Shown piece after piece: positions 25,720 to 35,575 of a DNA stretch of 64,000 nucleotides (the first letter of the stretch is position 1; the number at the start of each line of letters is the position of its first letter). The position numbers and the translations under genes were made by a program. The stretch comes from Lachnotalea glycerini (GTDB lineage Bacteria > Bacillota > Clostridia > Lachnospirales > Lachnospiraceae), in NCBI RefSeq assembly GCF_003201285.1, contig NZ_QICS01000004.1, forward strand, positions 62,001-126,000, written 5' to 3'. The notes beneath the pieces are model-generated. The model saw only the letters and a program-made list of their open reading frames with translations. It was not told where the DNA came from and made no database searches.

Positions 25720-26790
25720 CTATAGATTTGCAATACCTACGATTGTAATATTTCTTGCATTATAGTCTGATTTTAGATCAATATAATGAGTTACTATATT
25801 ATTTTTTACTATTTTAACTTTAGGACGTGTATTAAATTCTTCGTAATTTTCAACAACGATGCCAACCTCTCCATTACTTAAGGTTACTGCTGTGCCTAAA
25901 GGATACGATGCTACTTTATAACAAAAAGTAATTACAATGGCAGGATCAAACATGCTTCCCGAACCGCCTTGAATAAACTCCAGAGCCTCCGAAGGAAGGT
26001 AAGCCTTATGATACGGACGGTCAGATACAAGGGCATCATATACGTCACATACCGCTAAAATACGTCCTAATAATGAAATTCCTTCCCCCTGTGCGCCGGA
26101 TGGATAGCCAGAGCCGTCATAGCGTTCATGATGTTGCAAAATGCCAACGTAAGTAGCAGAAGAAATACTTGGAAAAAATCTTTTAATGAAATGGTAACCA
26201 TTCGTAGGATGTTCTTTAATAATATCGAATTCCTCATCGGTTAGCATCCCCGGCTTTGATAAAATTTCGATTGGTGTAAATTTCTTACCAATATCATGTA
26301 ATATTGCTGCCATGCCAAGCTGTATCAGCATTGCTCTATGAAATTTAAGCGCATTTCCTACGATAAGTGACAAGATAGCAACGTTTACGCTATGATAATA
26401 GGTATAATCGTCATATATTTTTAAATCTACCATATTTACAATGACATCTTTATTGGAAATAATTTCATCAATAATTTTTAATAAATTAGAAGAAAGAAAA
26501 TTGATTTCATCCTGATAAGAGGAAGAGTCTGTGGAGGTAGATACAAAAATTTTTTTTAAGGATTGTACCGCCTCATTTTTTAGCGTATCGATAATGATAT
26601 TATCAATTTGAAGGTCTTTAGATAGCTCATCATCAATATACAAGCCAGGATATCCTAAAGACTTGATACGTTCCAGATAATCATTTGTAATTAAGTTACC
26701 CATGTTTAGCAGCTTGATACCATTTTTATCAAAAATAGTTTTTCCAAGTACCATACCGGGTTTTATATTATGTATAGGGATGTATCTCAT
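25720..26790 (-). CDS. HD-GYP domain phosphodiesterase
   Basis: 356 residues. An N-terminal region (about 1-110) of a kind often fused to HD-GYP domains (MRYIPIHNIKPGMVLGKTIFD), then HD-GYP with YHSVNVAILS, HDIGK, and the signature HHERYDGSGYP plus GRILAVCDVYDALVSDRPYH. The complete metal-ligand and GYP motifs point to active hydrolysis of cyclic di-GMP. The C-terminal ~60 residues form an unclassified beta-rich tail. Single gene facing the two-component operon. Confidence 0.92.
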   Translation of the reverse strand: MRYIPIHNIKPGMVLGKTIFDKNGIKLLNMGNLITNDYLERIKSLGYPGLYIDDELSKDLQIDNIIIDTLKNEAVQSLKKIFVSTSTDSSSYQDEINFLSSNLLKIIDEIISNKDVIVNMVDLKIYDDYTYYHSVNVAILSLIVGNALKFHRAMLIQLGMAAILHDIGKKFTPIEILSKPGMLTDEEFDIIKEHPTNGYHFIKRFFPSISSATYVGILQHHERYDGSGYPSGAQGEGISLLGRILAVCDVYDALVSDRPYHKAYLPSEALEFIQGGSGSMFDPAIVITFCYKVASYPLGTAVTLSNGEVGIVVENYEEFNTRPKVKIVKNNIVTHYIDLKSDYNARNITIVGIANL

Positions 26791-26967
26791 TAATAAACGC
26801 TCCTAAGTCGAATGTTGTGTATCATTAAAAATAATTGTATAATGTCATAGTAAACGTATGGTAATTATATTTTATAAATATAGTTAGAACATTTGTAACA
26901 AATACTACCATATAAGCATGAATTTTTCAATAGATTCAAAGAAAAAACAGGGAAATGGTAAAATAGA

Positions 26968-27639
26968 ATGAACCTAAATATAATTTTTGAAGATAATTAT
27001 GTAATAATATGTAAAAAAAGGAAAAATATGGCTGTTGAAACAGCTAAAATAGGAGAAATTGATCTGGTCAGTCAATTAAGAAATTATGTAAAAGACAAAT
27101 CGGGCAGTTCCTATATTGGAGTAGTTCACAGATTAGACCAACCTGTTGAAGGGGTTATGGTATTTGCAAAGAATCCATTTGCAGCAGCTGAGCTAAGTAA
27201 GCAGATCAGTCAAAATAAAATGAAGAAATTTTATCTGTCAGTATTGTGCGGTAAGATGGATAATAAAGAAGAAAAGTTAGTTGATTATTTACTGAAAAAC
27301 GGAAAGACAAATACATCTTCTGTAGTAAATAAAGAGACAAAGGATGCAAAAAAAAGTGAGCTTATCTATCGAGTTTTGAATACGATTGATAATCTATCCT
27401 TAGCAGAAATTGAATTGATTACTGGAAGGCATCATCAAATCAGGGTTCAAATGGCAAATGCAGGTTTTCCTCTATGGGGTGACGTTAAATACAATCAAAA
27501 ATTCTTGAACCAAAGAAATGTTACACCTGCATTATGTGCTTATAAGCTTGAATTTTTACATCCAAAAACGAAAGAGAAAATGATTTTTAAAATAGAGCCG
27601 GAAGGTGATATTTTTCAAATATTTAATAAATATTATTGA
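26968..27639 (+). CDS. RluA-family pseudouridine synthase
   Basis: 223 residues, short and without an S4 domain. The catalytic motif VHRLDQPVEGVMVFAK holds the essential Asp; ELITGRHHQIRVQMA and the closing LEFLHP motif are typical of RluA/RluD relatives. It isomerises uridine in rRNA or tRNA; the exact target position cannot be told. The ribosome site before ATG 26968 is weak. It stands 56 bp upstream of the glycosyltransferase gene. Confidence 0.88.
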   Translation: MNLNIIFEDNYVIICKKRKNMAVETAKIGEIDLVSQLRNYVKDKSGSSYIGVVHRLDQPVEGVMVFAKNPFAAAELSKQISQNKMKKFYLSVLCGKMDNKEEKLVDYLLKNGKTNTSSVVNKETKDAKKSELIYRVLNTIDNLSLAEIELITGRHHQIRVQMANAGFPLWGDVKYNQKFLNQRNVTPALCAYKLEFLHPKTKEKMIFKIEPEGDIFQIFNKYY

Positions 27640-27695
27640 TGTTGTGGTCATAAGACAATATTAATATAAAAATCATAACGGAAAGGTAAAATCTT

Positions 27696-29573
27696 ATGGA
27701 AAATTTGCAGGTAATAGAAGAACTTATAGGTGAAATCAACGAGGAAGTACTATTATACTATGATTATGTTTCACCCAAATTTAAACGTTTATTAGATGAC
27801 TTATATTTGCAAAAAGAGGCTACGGATGAAACTTTGTCTCAGTCAGTTGCTATCACCCTTCTTCAGTATATCAGTGAAAAAAGAACTTATATTAGCGTTT
27901 ATATATATTCTTTTTTGTGCAGATACGAATTTAGTGATGAGTTAATGTGCCAGTATATTGATTTTGTGGTTAGAAATACGCATTTAAAAGCAAATACAAA
28001 ATTTTTTATTTACCACCAAATAAGGTTTTTACTAGAAGAAAATAACATTCCATCCACGCAAAGACGATATTTAATGTGGAGACTTTATAATTCTTCAGCA
28101 GACTTGTTTAAATTAGATGATTTTAAAGAGTTAAGTATGATACCAAAGGATCAGAGAAATGAAAATTTAATTATAATTATCACAGATAAATTTATTGAAG
28201 AAGAGGATGAGAGTACCTTAAAAGCATTGGAATGCAGTAAAGCTGTCATAACAGATTTACACAAGAATGTGTTACTAATTAATACAGCAGAACGGCTTTC
28301 ACAAAAAGGTGCAGTTGAATATTATCAGATTCATACGTCAGAATACATACAGGACAAAATATATGAACAGTCAATAAATTGGAAAGGGGTTTCCATACCC
28401 TATTTTCAGTGTGATAATAATATGCCGGATAAAGCAACGATTGATACCCTGATTGATACAATTGAACAATTAAAGCCAATGTGTGTGATAGACTTAGGCA
28501 GGAGCATGCTTGCTAAGCTGGCACAAAATGTCGTACCTGTAATAGAAGCAGCAACAACTGCTTCAGAAATAAAACAGAAGATACTAAATATAGATACCAA
28601 AAAGGAGATTATACTAAGTATTTGTATTCCGTCCTATAACAGAGGGCACAGAGCACTTGAACTAATCGAACGGTTAATGGATGTACCAAAGGAGTTAGAG
28701 GTAGAATTTGTAATATCAAACAACGGTAGTATAAGGAATCAAGAAGGATATGCCAAAATCAAGGAATATGCAAAACGGGATGAAAGAATTATTTATAATG
28801 AGTTTGAAGAAAATCAACTTTTTTTAGGAAATTTTTGGAAGGTTATTTTAATGGCAAACGGAAAATATGCCATGTTAATCAGTGATGAGGATAATGTGAT
28901 AATCGAAAATATTCGCGAATATATCAATTTGCTCAAATATAACGAATCTCTGGGTGTAGTAAGGTCAGCAGGAATAGGAGCATATTATAGTGATGGTGGG
29001 GAGGTATATGCCAGAGCAGGAGATGAAGCATTTAATAAATTCTTTCTTGGTAATAATTATATGACAGGAATTATTTATCGAACTGATTTTATTACGGAAG
29101 AATTTTCCAAGAAACTGAATGAAACATACAAAGATAATATAGCCTATTTATATTACCCTCACGAATTTGTGGATATGTATCTTTGCTTACACTATGATTT
29201 TTGTAAATACAATCTCCCGATTTTCGAGCATGGAAAATCAGAAGATGAAGTTGCCTCAGAGATAAAATACAGAAATTACGAAAGTCGTTTTGCACAACAT
29301 ACGGGCTTTACAGAATTGCTGGCACAAGTACAGTTTCAAAGTGCGAAAGCAAAAGTAAGGGCTTATACATCTTTATGCTGGAAAACCTTTTTCCTTATTT
29401 CACTTCGCAAACGGTACTATCAAAATGATTACACAAACATTTGTGATCAATGCAAACAACTGTGTCTAGATAGTGTAAAGCAGCTTGGACTGGGTGAAAT
29501 GACAGAGGCAGTCACAGCGGATATAAGCCAGATTATTGACAAATATTACAATAAGTTTTGCTTGGGAGAATAA
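27696..29573 (+). CDS. Two-part glycosyltransferase (GT-B-like N-half, GT2 C-half)
   Basis: 625 residues. The C-terminal part (about 305-520) is a GT-A family 2 domain: IILSICIPSYNRGHRALELI, FVISNNGS and the DxD-like MLISDEDNV. The part before it (about 150-295) looks like the N-terminal half of a GT-B domain (LIIIITDKFIEEEDESTLK, then VLLINTAE, then IDTIEQLKPMCVIDLG), and the first ~140 residues are helical. AACGGAAAGGTAAAATCTT precedes ATG 27696. Cytoplasmic, no signal. It probably adds sugars to a cell-surface or flagellar glycan; donor and acceptor are unknown. Confidence 0.82.
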   Translation: MENLQVIEELIGEINEEVLLYYDYVSPKFKRLLDDLYLQKEATDETLSQSVAITLLQYISEKRTYISVYIYSFLCRYEFSDELMCQYIDFVVRNTHLKANTKFFIYHQIRFLLEENNIPSTQRRYLMWRLYNSSADLFKLDDFKELSMIPKDQRNENLIIIITDKFIEEEDESTLKALECSKAVITDLHKNVLLINTAERLSQKGAVEYYQIHTSEYIQDKIYEQSINWKGVSIPYFQCDNNMPDKATIDTLIDTIEQLKPMCVIDLGRSMLAKLAQNVVPVIEAATTASEIKQKILNIDTKKEIILSICIPSYNRGHRALELIERLMDVPKELEVEFVISNNGSIRNQEGYAKIKEYAKRDERIIYNEFEENQLFLGNFWKVILMANGKYAMLISDEDNVIIENIREYINLLKYNESLGVVRSAGIGAYYSDGGEVYARAGDEAFNKFFLGNNYMTGIIYRTDFITEEFSKKLNETYKDNIAYLYYPHEFVDMYLCLHYDFCKYNLPIFEHGKSEDEVASEIKYRNYESRFAQHTGFTELLAQVQFQSAKAKVRAYTSLCWKTFFLISLRKRYYQNDYTNICDQCKQLCLDSVKQLGLGEMTEAVTADISQIIDKYYNKFCLGE

Positions 29574-29593
29574 AAGTAAGAATATATTACGGG

Positions 29594-29622
29594 TTGACAA
29601 ATGAAACATGATGGCATAGAAT
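29594..29622 (+). promoter_or_regulatory. Promoter of the T-box/proS transcript
   Basis: TTGACA at 29594-29599, a 17-bp spacer, and TAGAAT at 29617-29622, immediately upstream of the T-box leader. Confidence 0.75.
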
Positions 29623-29639
29623 ACATCATAAAGAATGTG

Positions 29640-29879
29640 AATTTACCTTTAAACATGGCAATGACGAGGAATAGTATATAAATGAAAATCTCAGAGAGAG
29701 AGTTAATGGTGTGAGACTCTTGTTTGGATTTTATAGAACCTGCCTTTGAGCTCTATATGAAAGTATAGCGTATATTCTGCGATAAAGAATCTAAGCAGAG
29801 CTGTTTTAAACAGTTAATTAGGGTGGTACCGCCGATATAGCCTTTCGGTCCCTTTCAGGGGATTTGAAGGGCTTTTTTA
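29640..29879 (+). promoter_or_regulatory. Proline T-box riboswitch with terminator
   Basis: The T-box sequence AATTAGGGTGGTACCGCC (29816-29833) is unmistakable. CAATGACGAGGAATAGTA near 29650-29680 matches the conserved Stem I distal features. The specifier loop reads GAACCTGCC, so the codon CCT at 29739-29741 selects uncharged tRNA-Pro. A terminator hairpin (AGCC...GGTCCC with GGGATTTGAAGGGCT, then TTTTTT) ends near 29878. Uncharged tRNA-Pro should favour antitermination and turn on proS, the gene 240 bp downstream. Confidence 0.93.
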
Positions 29880-29931
29880 TGTAATAGGATATTGTGTCCT
29901 ATTACATAAAAATGCTCCGCAGGATGCGCAC
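29873..29931 (+). repeat. Dispersed palindromic repeat, copy 1
   Basis: TATGTAATAGGA (29878-29889) and TCCTATTACATA (29897-29908) form a perfect 12-bp hairpin with a 7-base loop, followed by AAAATGCTCCGCAGGATGCG and CAC. The same unit occurs at 40179-40237, differing only inside the loop. In both places it starts on the T-run of a terminator. Confidence 0.8.
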
Positions 29932-29940
29932 GAATGCAAG

Positions 29941-30040
29941 TGGAAAAATGTCACTGCGTGACAGCATTCGGCGCGGCAAAGCGGCCAAGTCCCTCATGAG
30001 TGAAAGATTAGGGAGCTGATGCTGACTTGTCCGCTTTGTT
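29941..30040 (+). other. Structured spacer between T-box and proS
   Basis: More inverted repeats follow repeat copy 1: TGTCAC/GTGACA around 29949-29963, GAATGC/GCATTC flanking that hairpin, and CAAAGCGGCCAAGT (29977-29990) pairing with ACTTGTCCGCTTTG (30025-30038). GC content is higher than the surroundings. No ORF. The last stem could act as a second terminator-like or stabilising element in the proS leader. Confidence 0.55.
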
Positions 30041-30116
30041 ATAGAATGTTGAGTGATTAAAGAAAAAAATAGTTGTATTCTTAGATATTACAAAACTTTG
30101 GAAAGGAGCCAAAAAT

Positions 30117-31556
30117 ATGGCAAACGAAAAGAAATTGGTAGAAGCAATTACCTCAATGGAGGAGGATTTTGCGCAATGGTATACAGATGTAGTAAAAAAA
30201 GCAGAGTTGATTGACTATTCCAGCGTAAAAGGATGTATGGTAATCAAGCCGGCAGGATATGCTATTTGGGAGAATATTCAAAAGGAGCTTGATACTCGAT
30301 TTAAAGCAACAGGAGTAGAAAATGTATATATGCCGATGTTTATTCCAGAAAGTCTGCTTCAGGTAGAAAAGGATCATGTAGAGGGGTTTGCTCCGGAAGT
30401 AGCCTGGGTAACGCATGGAGGTTTAGAACCGTTACAGGAAAGAATGTGTGTAAGACCTACATCTGAAACACTATTCTGCGATTTTTATGCAAAGGATATC
30501 CAGTCACACAGAGATTTGCCAAGACTGTATAATCAATGGTGCTCCGTTGTCCGTTGGGAAAAAACAACCAGACCTTTCCTGCGTTCCAGAGAATTTTTAT
30601 GGCAAGAAGGCCATACTGCACATGCTACAGAAGAAGAATCAGAGGAAAGGACAATTCAGATGTTGAATCTCTATGCAGATTTCTGTGAGAGTGTCTTAGC
30701 TATGCCAGTAATTAAAGGAAAGAAAACAGACAAAGAAAAATTTGCCGGTGCTGAATCTACCTATACCATAGAAGCATTAATGCATGATGGTAAAGCACTT
30801 CAATCAGGAACCAGCCATAATTTCGGAGATGGCTTTGCAAAGGCATTTGGCATTCAGTATACGGATAAGGAAAATAAGCTTCAGTATGTACATCAGACAT
30901 CATGGGGAATGACAACCAGATTGATTGGTGCTATCATAATGGTACATGGTGATAACAGTGGATTAGTGCTTCCACCAAGAATTGCACCGACTCAGATTAT
31001 GATTATTCCAATCCAGCAGAAAAAGGAAGGTGTTTTGGAAAAGTCAGCAGCTCTTAAGGAACAGCTATTAAAGGCTGGATTTAGAGTTAAGGTAGACGAT
31101 ACGGATAAGAGCCCGGGCTGGAAATTCTCTGAAGCCGAGATGAGAGGGATTCCTTTGCGAATCGAAATCGGACCAAAGGACTTGGAGGCAAAACAGTGCG
31201 TCATTGTAAGACGTGATACAAGAGAAAAGGTCATTGTTTCTCTGGATGAATTAGAGACAAAAGTTGCTGAAGCATTAGAAACAATGCAAGGGGATATGTT
31301 AGAAAGAGCTAGAGCACACAGAGATGCGCATACTTATGAAGCTACTGAGTATGAAGAATTTAATAAATTATTAGATACGAAACCAGGCTTTGTCAAGGCA
31401 ATGTGGTGTGGAGATGAAGCCTGTGAACTGAAAATAAAAGATGATACAACAGCTACCTCACGCTGTATGCCTTTTAATCAGGAAAAACTTTCAGAAAAAT
31501 GTATTTGTTGTGGAAAAGAAGCCAAAAAATTAGTATACTGGGGAAAAGCATATTAA
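30117..31556 (+). CDS. proS: Prolyl-tRNA synthetase (short, archaeal/eukaryotic type)
   Basis: 479 residues, class II synthetase without the INS editing domain. Motif 2 region [21 protein letters not shown]...[26 protein letters not shown]; motif 3 near [18 protein letters not shown]; anticodon-binding domain about 285-395; and a C-terminal zinc-binding extension with paired Cys (CGDEAC... [18 protein letters not shown]). It charges tRNA-Pro. AAAGGAGCCAAAAAT precedes ATG 30117. Expression is controlled by the T-box upstream. Lack of an editing domain means mischarged Ala-tRNA-Pro would need a separate ProXp-type protein. Confidence 0.97.
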   Translation: MANEKKLVEAITSMEEDFAQWYTDVVKKAELIDYSSVKGCMVIKPAGYAIWENIQKELDTRFKATGVENVYMPMFIPESLLQVEKDHVEGFAPEVAWVTHGGLEPLQERMCVRPTSETLFCDFYAKDIQSHRDLPRLYNQWCSVVRWEKTTRPFLRSREFLWQEGHTAHATEEESEERTIQMLNLYADFCESVLAMPVIKGKKTDKEKFAGAESTYTIEALMHDGKALQSGTSHNFGDGFAKAFGIQYTDKENKLQYVHQTSWGMTTRLIGAIIMVHGDNSGLVLPPRIAPTQIMIIPIQQKKEGVLEKSAALKEQLLKAGFRVKVDDTDKSPGWKFSEAEMRGIPLRIEIGPKDLEAKQCVIVRRDTREKVIVSLDELETKVAEALETMQGDMLERARAHRDAHTYEATEYEEFNKLLDTKPGFVKAMWCGDEACELKIKDDTTATSRCMPFNQEKLSEKCICCGKEAKKLVYWGKAY

Positions 31557-31602
31557 AAAAAGTAACTATCGTTATCTAAAATATATAATAAGTGGTGATA
31601 GA

Positions 31603-32943
31603 GTGAGAATAGAACTTCCAAAAAAAGTAAATTGCATTATTAACAGGCTGCTTGAGAATGGATTTGACGCCTATGCAGTAGGTGGGTGTGTCCGTGACAG
31701 CATTATGGGAAGAATTCCGGATGACTGGGATATTACTACTTCTGCTACGCCGATTGAGGTAAAAAAAATATTTCAACGAACCATCGATACAGGAATTGCA
31801 CATGGCACAGTAACTGTTATGCTAGAGCACGAGGGTTTTGAGGTGACTACCTATCGAATTGACGGAGAATATGGGGATAGCAGGCATCCAAATAGCGTTT
31901 CTTATACAGATAATTTGCTAGAAGACTTAAAGCGAAGAGATTTTACTCTCAATGCTATGGCATATAATGAGGTAAAAGGAATCGTAGATGTTTTCGGTGG
32001 TATGGAGGATATCAAGCATAAAATAATTCGATGTGTTGGAAATGCAGAGGATCGATTTCATGAAGATGCTTTACGAATTTTAAGAGCAGTAAGATTTTCG
32101 GCTCAGTTAGGTTTTGACATTGAGGAAAAAACTAAAAAAGCAATTGAGAGGTTTTCCAAAAATCTTACTCATATCAGTGCGGAAAGAATACAGATTGAGC
32201 TTGTTAAATTAATAGTATCAAAGCATCCGGAAAAGCTTGAAATGGCGTATGAAACCGGTATTACTAAGGTGATATTACCTGAATTTGACGAAATGATGTT
32301 GTGTGAGCAAAACAATCCTCATCATTTGTATCATGTGGGTGAACATACACTAAAGGCGGTTGGGTATATCGAAAACACGAAAGTACTTCGTCTTACTATG
32401 CTGTTTCATGATATTGCTAAGCCTAGGACTAGAAAGACGGATAAAGCTGGTTTGGATCATTTTCACGGTCATCCTGAGCTTGGAGTTGAGATGACAAGAC
32501 AAATTTTAAAAAGGCTTCGGTTTGATAATGATACTTTGAACAGGGTATGTCTTTTGATTCAATATCATGATGTTGATATTATGAATACCAAAAAGGCAGT
32601 TCGCAGAGCGATTCATAAAATAGGTGAAGAATATTTTATTGATTTAATTAAGGTAAAAAGAGCTGATATATTGGCGCAGAGCTATTATAAGAGAGAAGAA
32701 AAGTTTGAAAATCTTTTGTCAGTTGAGAAGCTTTATTATGAAATTTGTAAGGATGAGGAATGTGTTTCCTTAAAAACTCTGGCCATAACGGGAAAGGATC
32801 TGATATCTCTTGGAATCAAGCCAGGTAAGCAGATTGGAGATATTTTAAATGAATTATTAGCAGAAGTGATTGATCATCCAAATCGTAATCATTACGAATA
32901 TCTGATAAATAAGGCAGTTCAAATGAAAGAAGGGACGGAGTGA
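31603..32943 (+). CDS. cca: CCA tRNA nucleotidyltransferase with HD domain
   Basis: 446 residues, class II nucleotidyltransferase. Signature GGCVRDSIMGRIPDDWDITTSATP holds the catalytic Asp pair; RRDFTLNAMAYN and the EDALRILRAVRFSAQLGF helix follow. An HD domain (HDIAKPRTRK...HFHGHPELG) lies in the C-terminal half, which adds phosphohydrolase-type features. It adds or repairs the 3' CCA end of tRNAs. Start GTG 31603 after AAGTGGTGATA. Genes encoding proS and cca adjoin, both tRNA functions. Confidence 0.94.
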   Translation: MRIELPKKVNCIINRLLENGFDAYAVGGCVRDSIMGRIPDDWDITTSATPIEVKKIFQRTIDTGIAHGTVTVMLEHEGFEVTTYRIDGEYGDSRHPNSVSYTDNLLEDLKRRDFTLNAMAYNEVKGIVDVFGGMEDIKHKIIRCVGNAEDRFHEDALRILRAVRFSAQLGFDIEEKTKKAIERFSKNLTHISAERIQIELVKLIVSKHPEKLEMAYETGITKVILPEFDEMMLCEQNNPHHLYHVGEHTLKAVGYIENTKVLRLTMLFHDIAKPRTRKTDKAGLDHFHGHPELGVEMTRQILKRLRFDNDTLNRVCLLIQYHDVDIMNTKKAVRRAIHKIGEEYFIDLIKVKRADILAQSYYKREEKFENLLSVEKLYYEICKDEECVSLKTLAITGKDLISLGIKPGKQIGDILNELLAEVIDHPNRNHYEYLINKAVQMKEGTE

Positions 32944-32980
32944 TTTGCCAAGTAAAAAGGCAAAGCACCTCGTCTTTTTT
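32944..32980 (+). terminator. Weak terminator after cca
   Basis: TTTGCC (32944-32949) pairs with GGCAAA (32959-32964); a run of six T lies at 32975-32980. Short stem, so only a modest call. Confidence 0.35.
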
Positions 32981-33126
32981 CATTTAATAGGAAAGTTCTA
33001 CGAACATCCACAATAAAAAATCAAAATAAATTGTCTCATTACATTTCTTTTTATCTTGTCATGCTTAATTCATAATTCCTTAATGAGCTACATAAGATAG
33101 AGAAGAATATTTAATAGGGGGAATCT

Positions 33127-34122
33127 GTGGTGAGTGATAAGGAGCTTGGTATATGGGAAAAGTATGATGTAAATGTGATTCGCACTTATAAAGGAAGACA
33201 AAGTATTATTTGCGAAACAGACAAAGGGTTAAAGCTTGTTAAAGAACTAAATTGCCATAGTCAGAAAATAGACTTTCAAAACTATGTTAAAAGTATGCTG
33301 AAAAATTCAAAATTTTATGATATAGATTGCTTTGTGCAAAATAGGGATGGAGAATTAATAACAAAAGATAAGGATGAATCTCTCTACGTGATGAAAGATT
33401 GGTTTGAGGGCAGAGAAATTGATGTTAAAAATAAAAATGAAGTATTATTAGCTGTAAATTTACTAGCCTCAATTCATTGCAATATGTTATTAGGGCAATC
33501 AGAGAATACACAAAACTATCGATATGAAGATTTAATATTAGAATTTGAGAAGCATAATAAGGAACTAAAAAAGGTTAGAAATTTTATAAGAGATAAAAAT
33601 AAAAAGTCAGATTATGAAATTTGTTTTATTAATGTTTTTAATATGTTTCAAAAAGATGGAGCTGCCGCTGTTGAGCGGTTAAAGTTGTCAAAATATCATG
33701 AGTTGGTTTTAGAGTCAGCAAGGCAAAATACAGTATGTCATGGTGATTATAATCAACATAATGTACTCATTACAAAGAGTTTGCCTGCAATTACGAATTT
33801 TGATAAGTGCAGGGTGGGAATTCAGGTTACGGATTTATACAATTTTATGAGAAAAATATTAGAGAAAAATAATTGGGATATTGATCTTGGAAAAAATATG
33901 CTGAATACCTATGATGAAGTAAGACATCTAAGTAAAAATGAAATAGAAAATTTGTTGATTCGATTTATTTATCCTGAAAAATTTTGGAAAATAGCAAACC
34001 ATTATTATAATTCCAATAAAGCGTGGACACCAGTAAAAAATATAGAAAAGCTAGAAATGCTTGCCGCACAAAATAGAATAAAATGGAATTTTTTAAAAGT
34101 AATATTTGGCAGTTATATGTAG
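33127..34122 (+). CDS. CotS/YutH-like spore-coat kinase-fold protein
   Basis: 331 residues with the aminoglycoside-phosphotransferase fold. CHGDYNQHNVLI is the catalytic-loop motif of this fold (His-Gly-Asp...His-Asn). The following Mg-binding position, normally Asp-Phe-Asp, reads TNFDKC, with Asn in place of the first Asp. It resembles the CotS/CotI/YutH group of spore-coat-associated proteins found in endospore formers. GTG 33127 or the adjacent GTG 33130 could be the start; AGGGGGAATC precedes both. Substrate unknown; the Asn may lower or abolish kinase activity. Confidence 0.75.
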   Translation: MVSDKELGIWEKYDVNVIRTYKGRQSIICETDKGLKLVKELNCHSQKIDFQNYVKSMLKNSKFYDIDCFVQNRDGELITKDKDESLYVMKDWFEGREIDVKNKNEVLLAVNLLASIHCNMLLGQSENTQNYRYEDLILEFEKHNKELKKVRNFIRDKNKKSDYEICFINVFNMFQKDGAAAVERLKLSKYHELVLESARQNTVCHGDYNQHNVLITKSLPAITNFDKCRVGIQVTDLYNFMRKILEKNNWDIDLGKNMLNTYDEVRHLSKNEIENLLIRFIYPEKFWKIANHYYNSNKAWTPVKNIEKLEMLAAQNRIKWNFLKVIFGSYM

Positions 34123-34227
34123 TAAATGATAAAATAAGATAAAATCATAGAAATGTTTTAGGTTTTCTTTTAAAGCAAATTAGGTTATAATAACCGTAAT
34201 GATATAGAGAACAAAAGAGGTGATATC

Positions 34228-35514
34228 GTGTCTGGAAGGGTAAAATTAATGCTTTTTGTTGTAACTGTTGGATTATTAGGCGGATGCCAGAGAGTAAATA
34301 TAAATAGTCCAAGTACAATTGAGTTAGTAGCTGCAGACAAAAGCATAGCATGGGGGGAAAATTATAATAGTGAAGATTGTGGGGTGTTACTCAATATTGA
34401 CGAAAGCAGCCAATCGGTCACAATTAAAAGAATAGATTCAGGAGAAAAGTTTACAATTAACTATTCTGGGGCTACCAATATTACCGATAAATATAGCAGT
34501 GTGCTGGCAATCAAGCAGGTACAGATCGGTGAAATAATTAATGTTTATTACAATTCTGAGGATAAAATAGCAAGAAAAATAGAGATTTCAGAAGATGCAT
34601 GGGAATATACCCAGGTTGAGAACTTAACATATGACAGAACAGAAAAAATTATGTATATAGCAGGAGAAAAGTATAAATATGGCGAAAGCCTGACTGTTAT
34701 CTCAAATGGTGAGGAAAAAGATTTATTAGACTTAAATCCAATTGATATTGTTACAGTGAAAGGCATCAATAAGAAAATCTGCTCTGTCATAGTAACAAAA
34801 GGGCATGGATACATTATTCTCGAAAACGAAGACAGTTTTATCGGAGGATGGATTGATGTAGGACAGGAAAGTGCAAAGCCAATTACCGAGGATATGCTGG
34901 TGGTAGCTTCTGAGGGAAACCATAAGGTAACCATTGCTAAAGATGGAGTTGGAGGAACAAAAAGCATTGCAGTAAAGCGTTTTGAACAAACCGTGGTAGA
35001 TGTAGGAGACTTAAAAAGCGAAACACAAAAATCAGGAAGCTTAAAATTTACGATAACACCAAATACAGCATCGCTATATGTAGATGGGGCTAAAACCGAC
35101 TATAGTGAGCTGGTTGTTGTTGATTATGGAGCACATAGAATTATTGTGAAAGCAGAGGGTTACTCTGATATTTCACAAACTATAGTAGTAGGCAGCAGCT
35201 ATGCGGAAATAGAAATTAATGCAGAAGACGCTTCTAGCTCAAGTACATCAGATTCAACCAAGGATGCAAGCTCTGACAGTACGACCACAAATTCAACGAA
35301 AAGCAGTGGAACAACAAACTCTTCAACAAATGGTACATCAACAGGGGGATTAGGCTCAGGAATTAATCTGCCAGAGATTAATAAAACAGGAGACACAAAT
35401 TCAACCGGAACAAGTACAGGCAGCAGTTCATTAACGGACACAGATAAAACAACTGACAGTACAAGTCTTTCAAATGTATTAACCGATGCTTTAAATAAGG
35501 CATTGAGTGATTAG
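34228..35514 (+). CDS. Lipoprotein with PEGA domain
   Basis: 428 residues. Lipoprotein signal with lipobox LLGGC (Cys about 20). The central region (about 35-260) is beta-rich, with short repeated strand units around VENLTYDRTEKIMYIAG. A PEGA domain (about 268-330; LKFTITPNTASLYVDGAKTD, then VDYGAHRIIVKAEGY) is followed by a low-complexity Ser/Thr/Gly tail (about 335-428). Start GTG 34228 after AGAGGTGATATC. It is probably anchored outside the membrane and linked to the cell wall. It precedes the phosphohexomutase gene by 61 bp. Function unknown. Confidence 0.85.
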   Translation: MSGRVKLMLFVVTVGLLGGCQRVNINSPSTIELVAADKSIAWGENYNSEDCGVLLNIDESSQSVTIKRIDSGEKFTINYSGATNITDKYSSVLAIKQVQIGEIINVYYNSEDKIARKIEISEDAWEYTQVENLTYDRTEKIMYIAGEKYKYGESLTVISNGEEKDLLDLNPIDIVTVKGINKKICSVIVTKGHGYIILENEDSFIGGWIDVGQESAKPITEDMLVVASEGNHKVTIAKDGVGGTKSIAVKRFEQTVVDVGDLKSETQKSGSLKFTITPNTASLYVDGAKTDYSELVVVDYGAHRIIVKAEGYSDISQTIVVGSSYAEIEINAEDASSSSTSDSTKDASSDSTTTNSTKSSGTTNSSTNGTSTGGLGSGINLPEINKTGDTNSTGTSTGSSSLTDTDKTTDSTSLSNVLTDALNKALSD

Positions 35515-35575
35515 AATGGAAGCATTGAAAGGGAAGAATGTTTTTCATACATTATGTATTTAAGGAGGAACAAAA

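Noticed and set aside
32970-33020. Third copy of the palindromic repeat (CATTTAATAGGAAAGTTCT)
   Set aside because: Only about ten bases resemble the unit and the right arm is absent.
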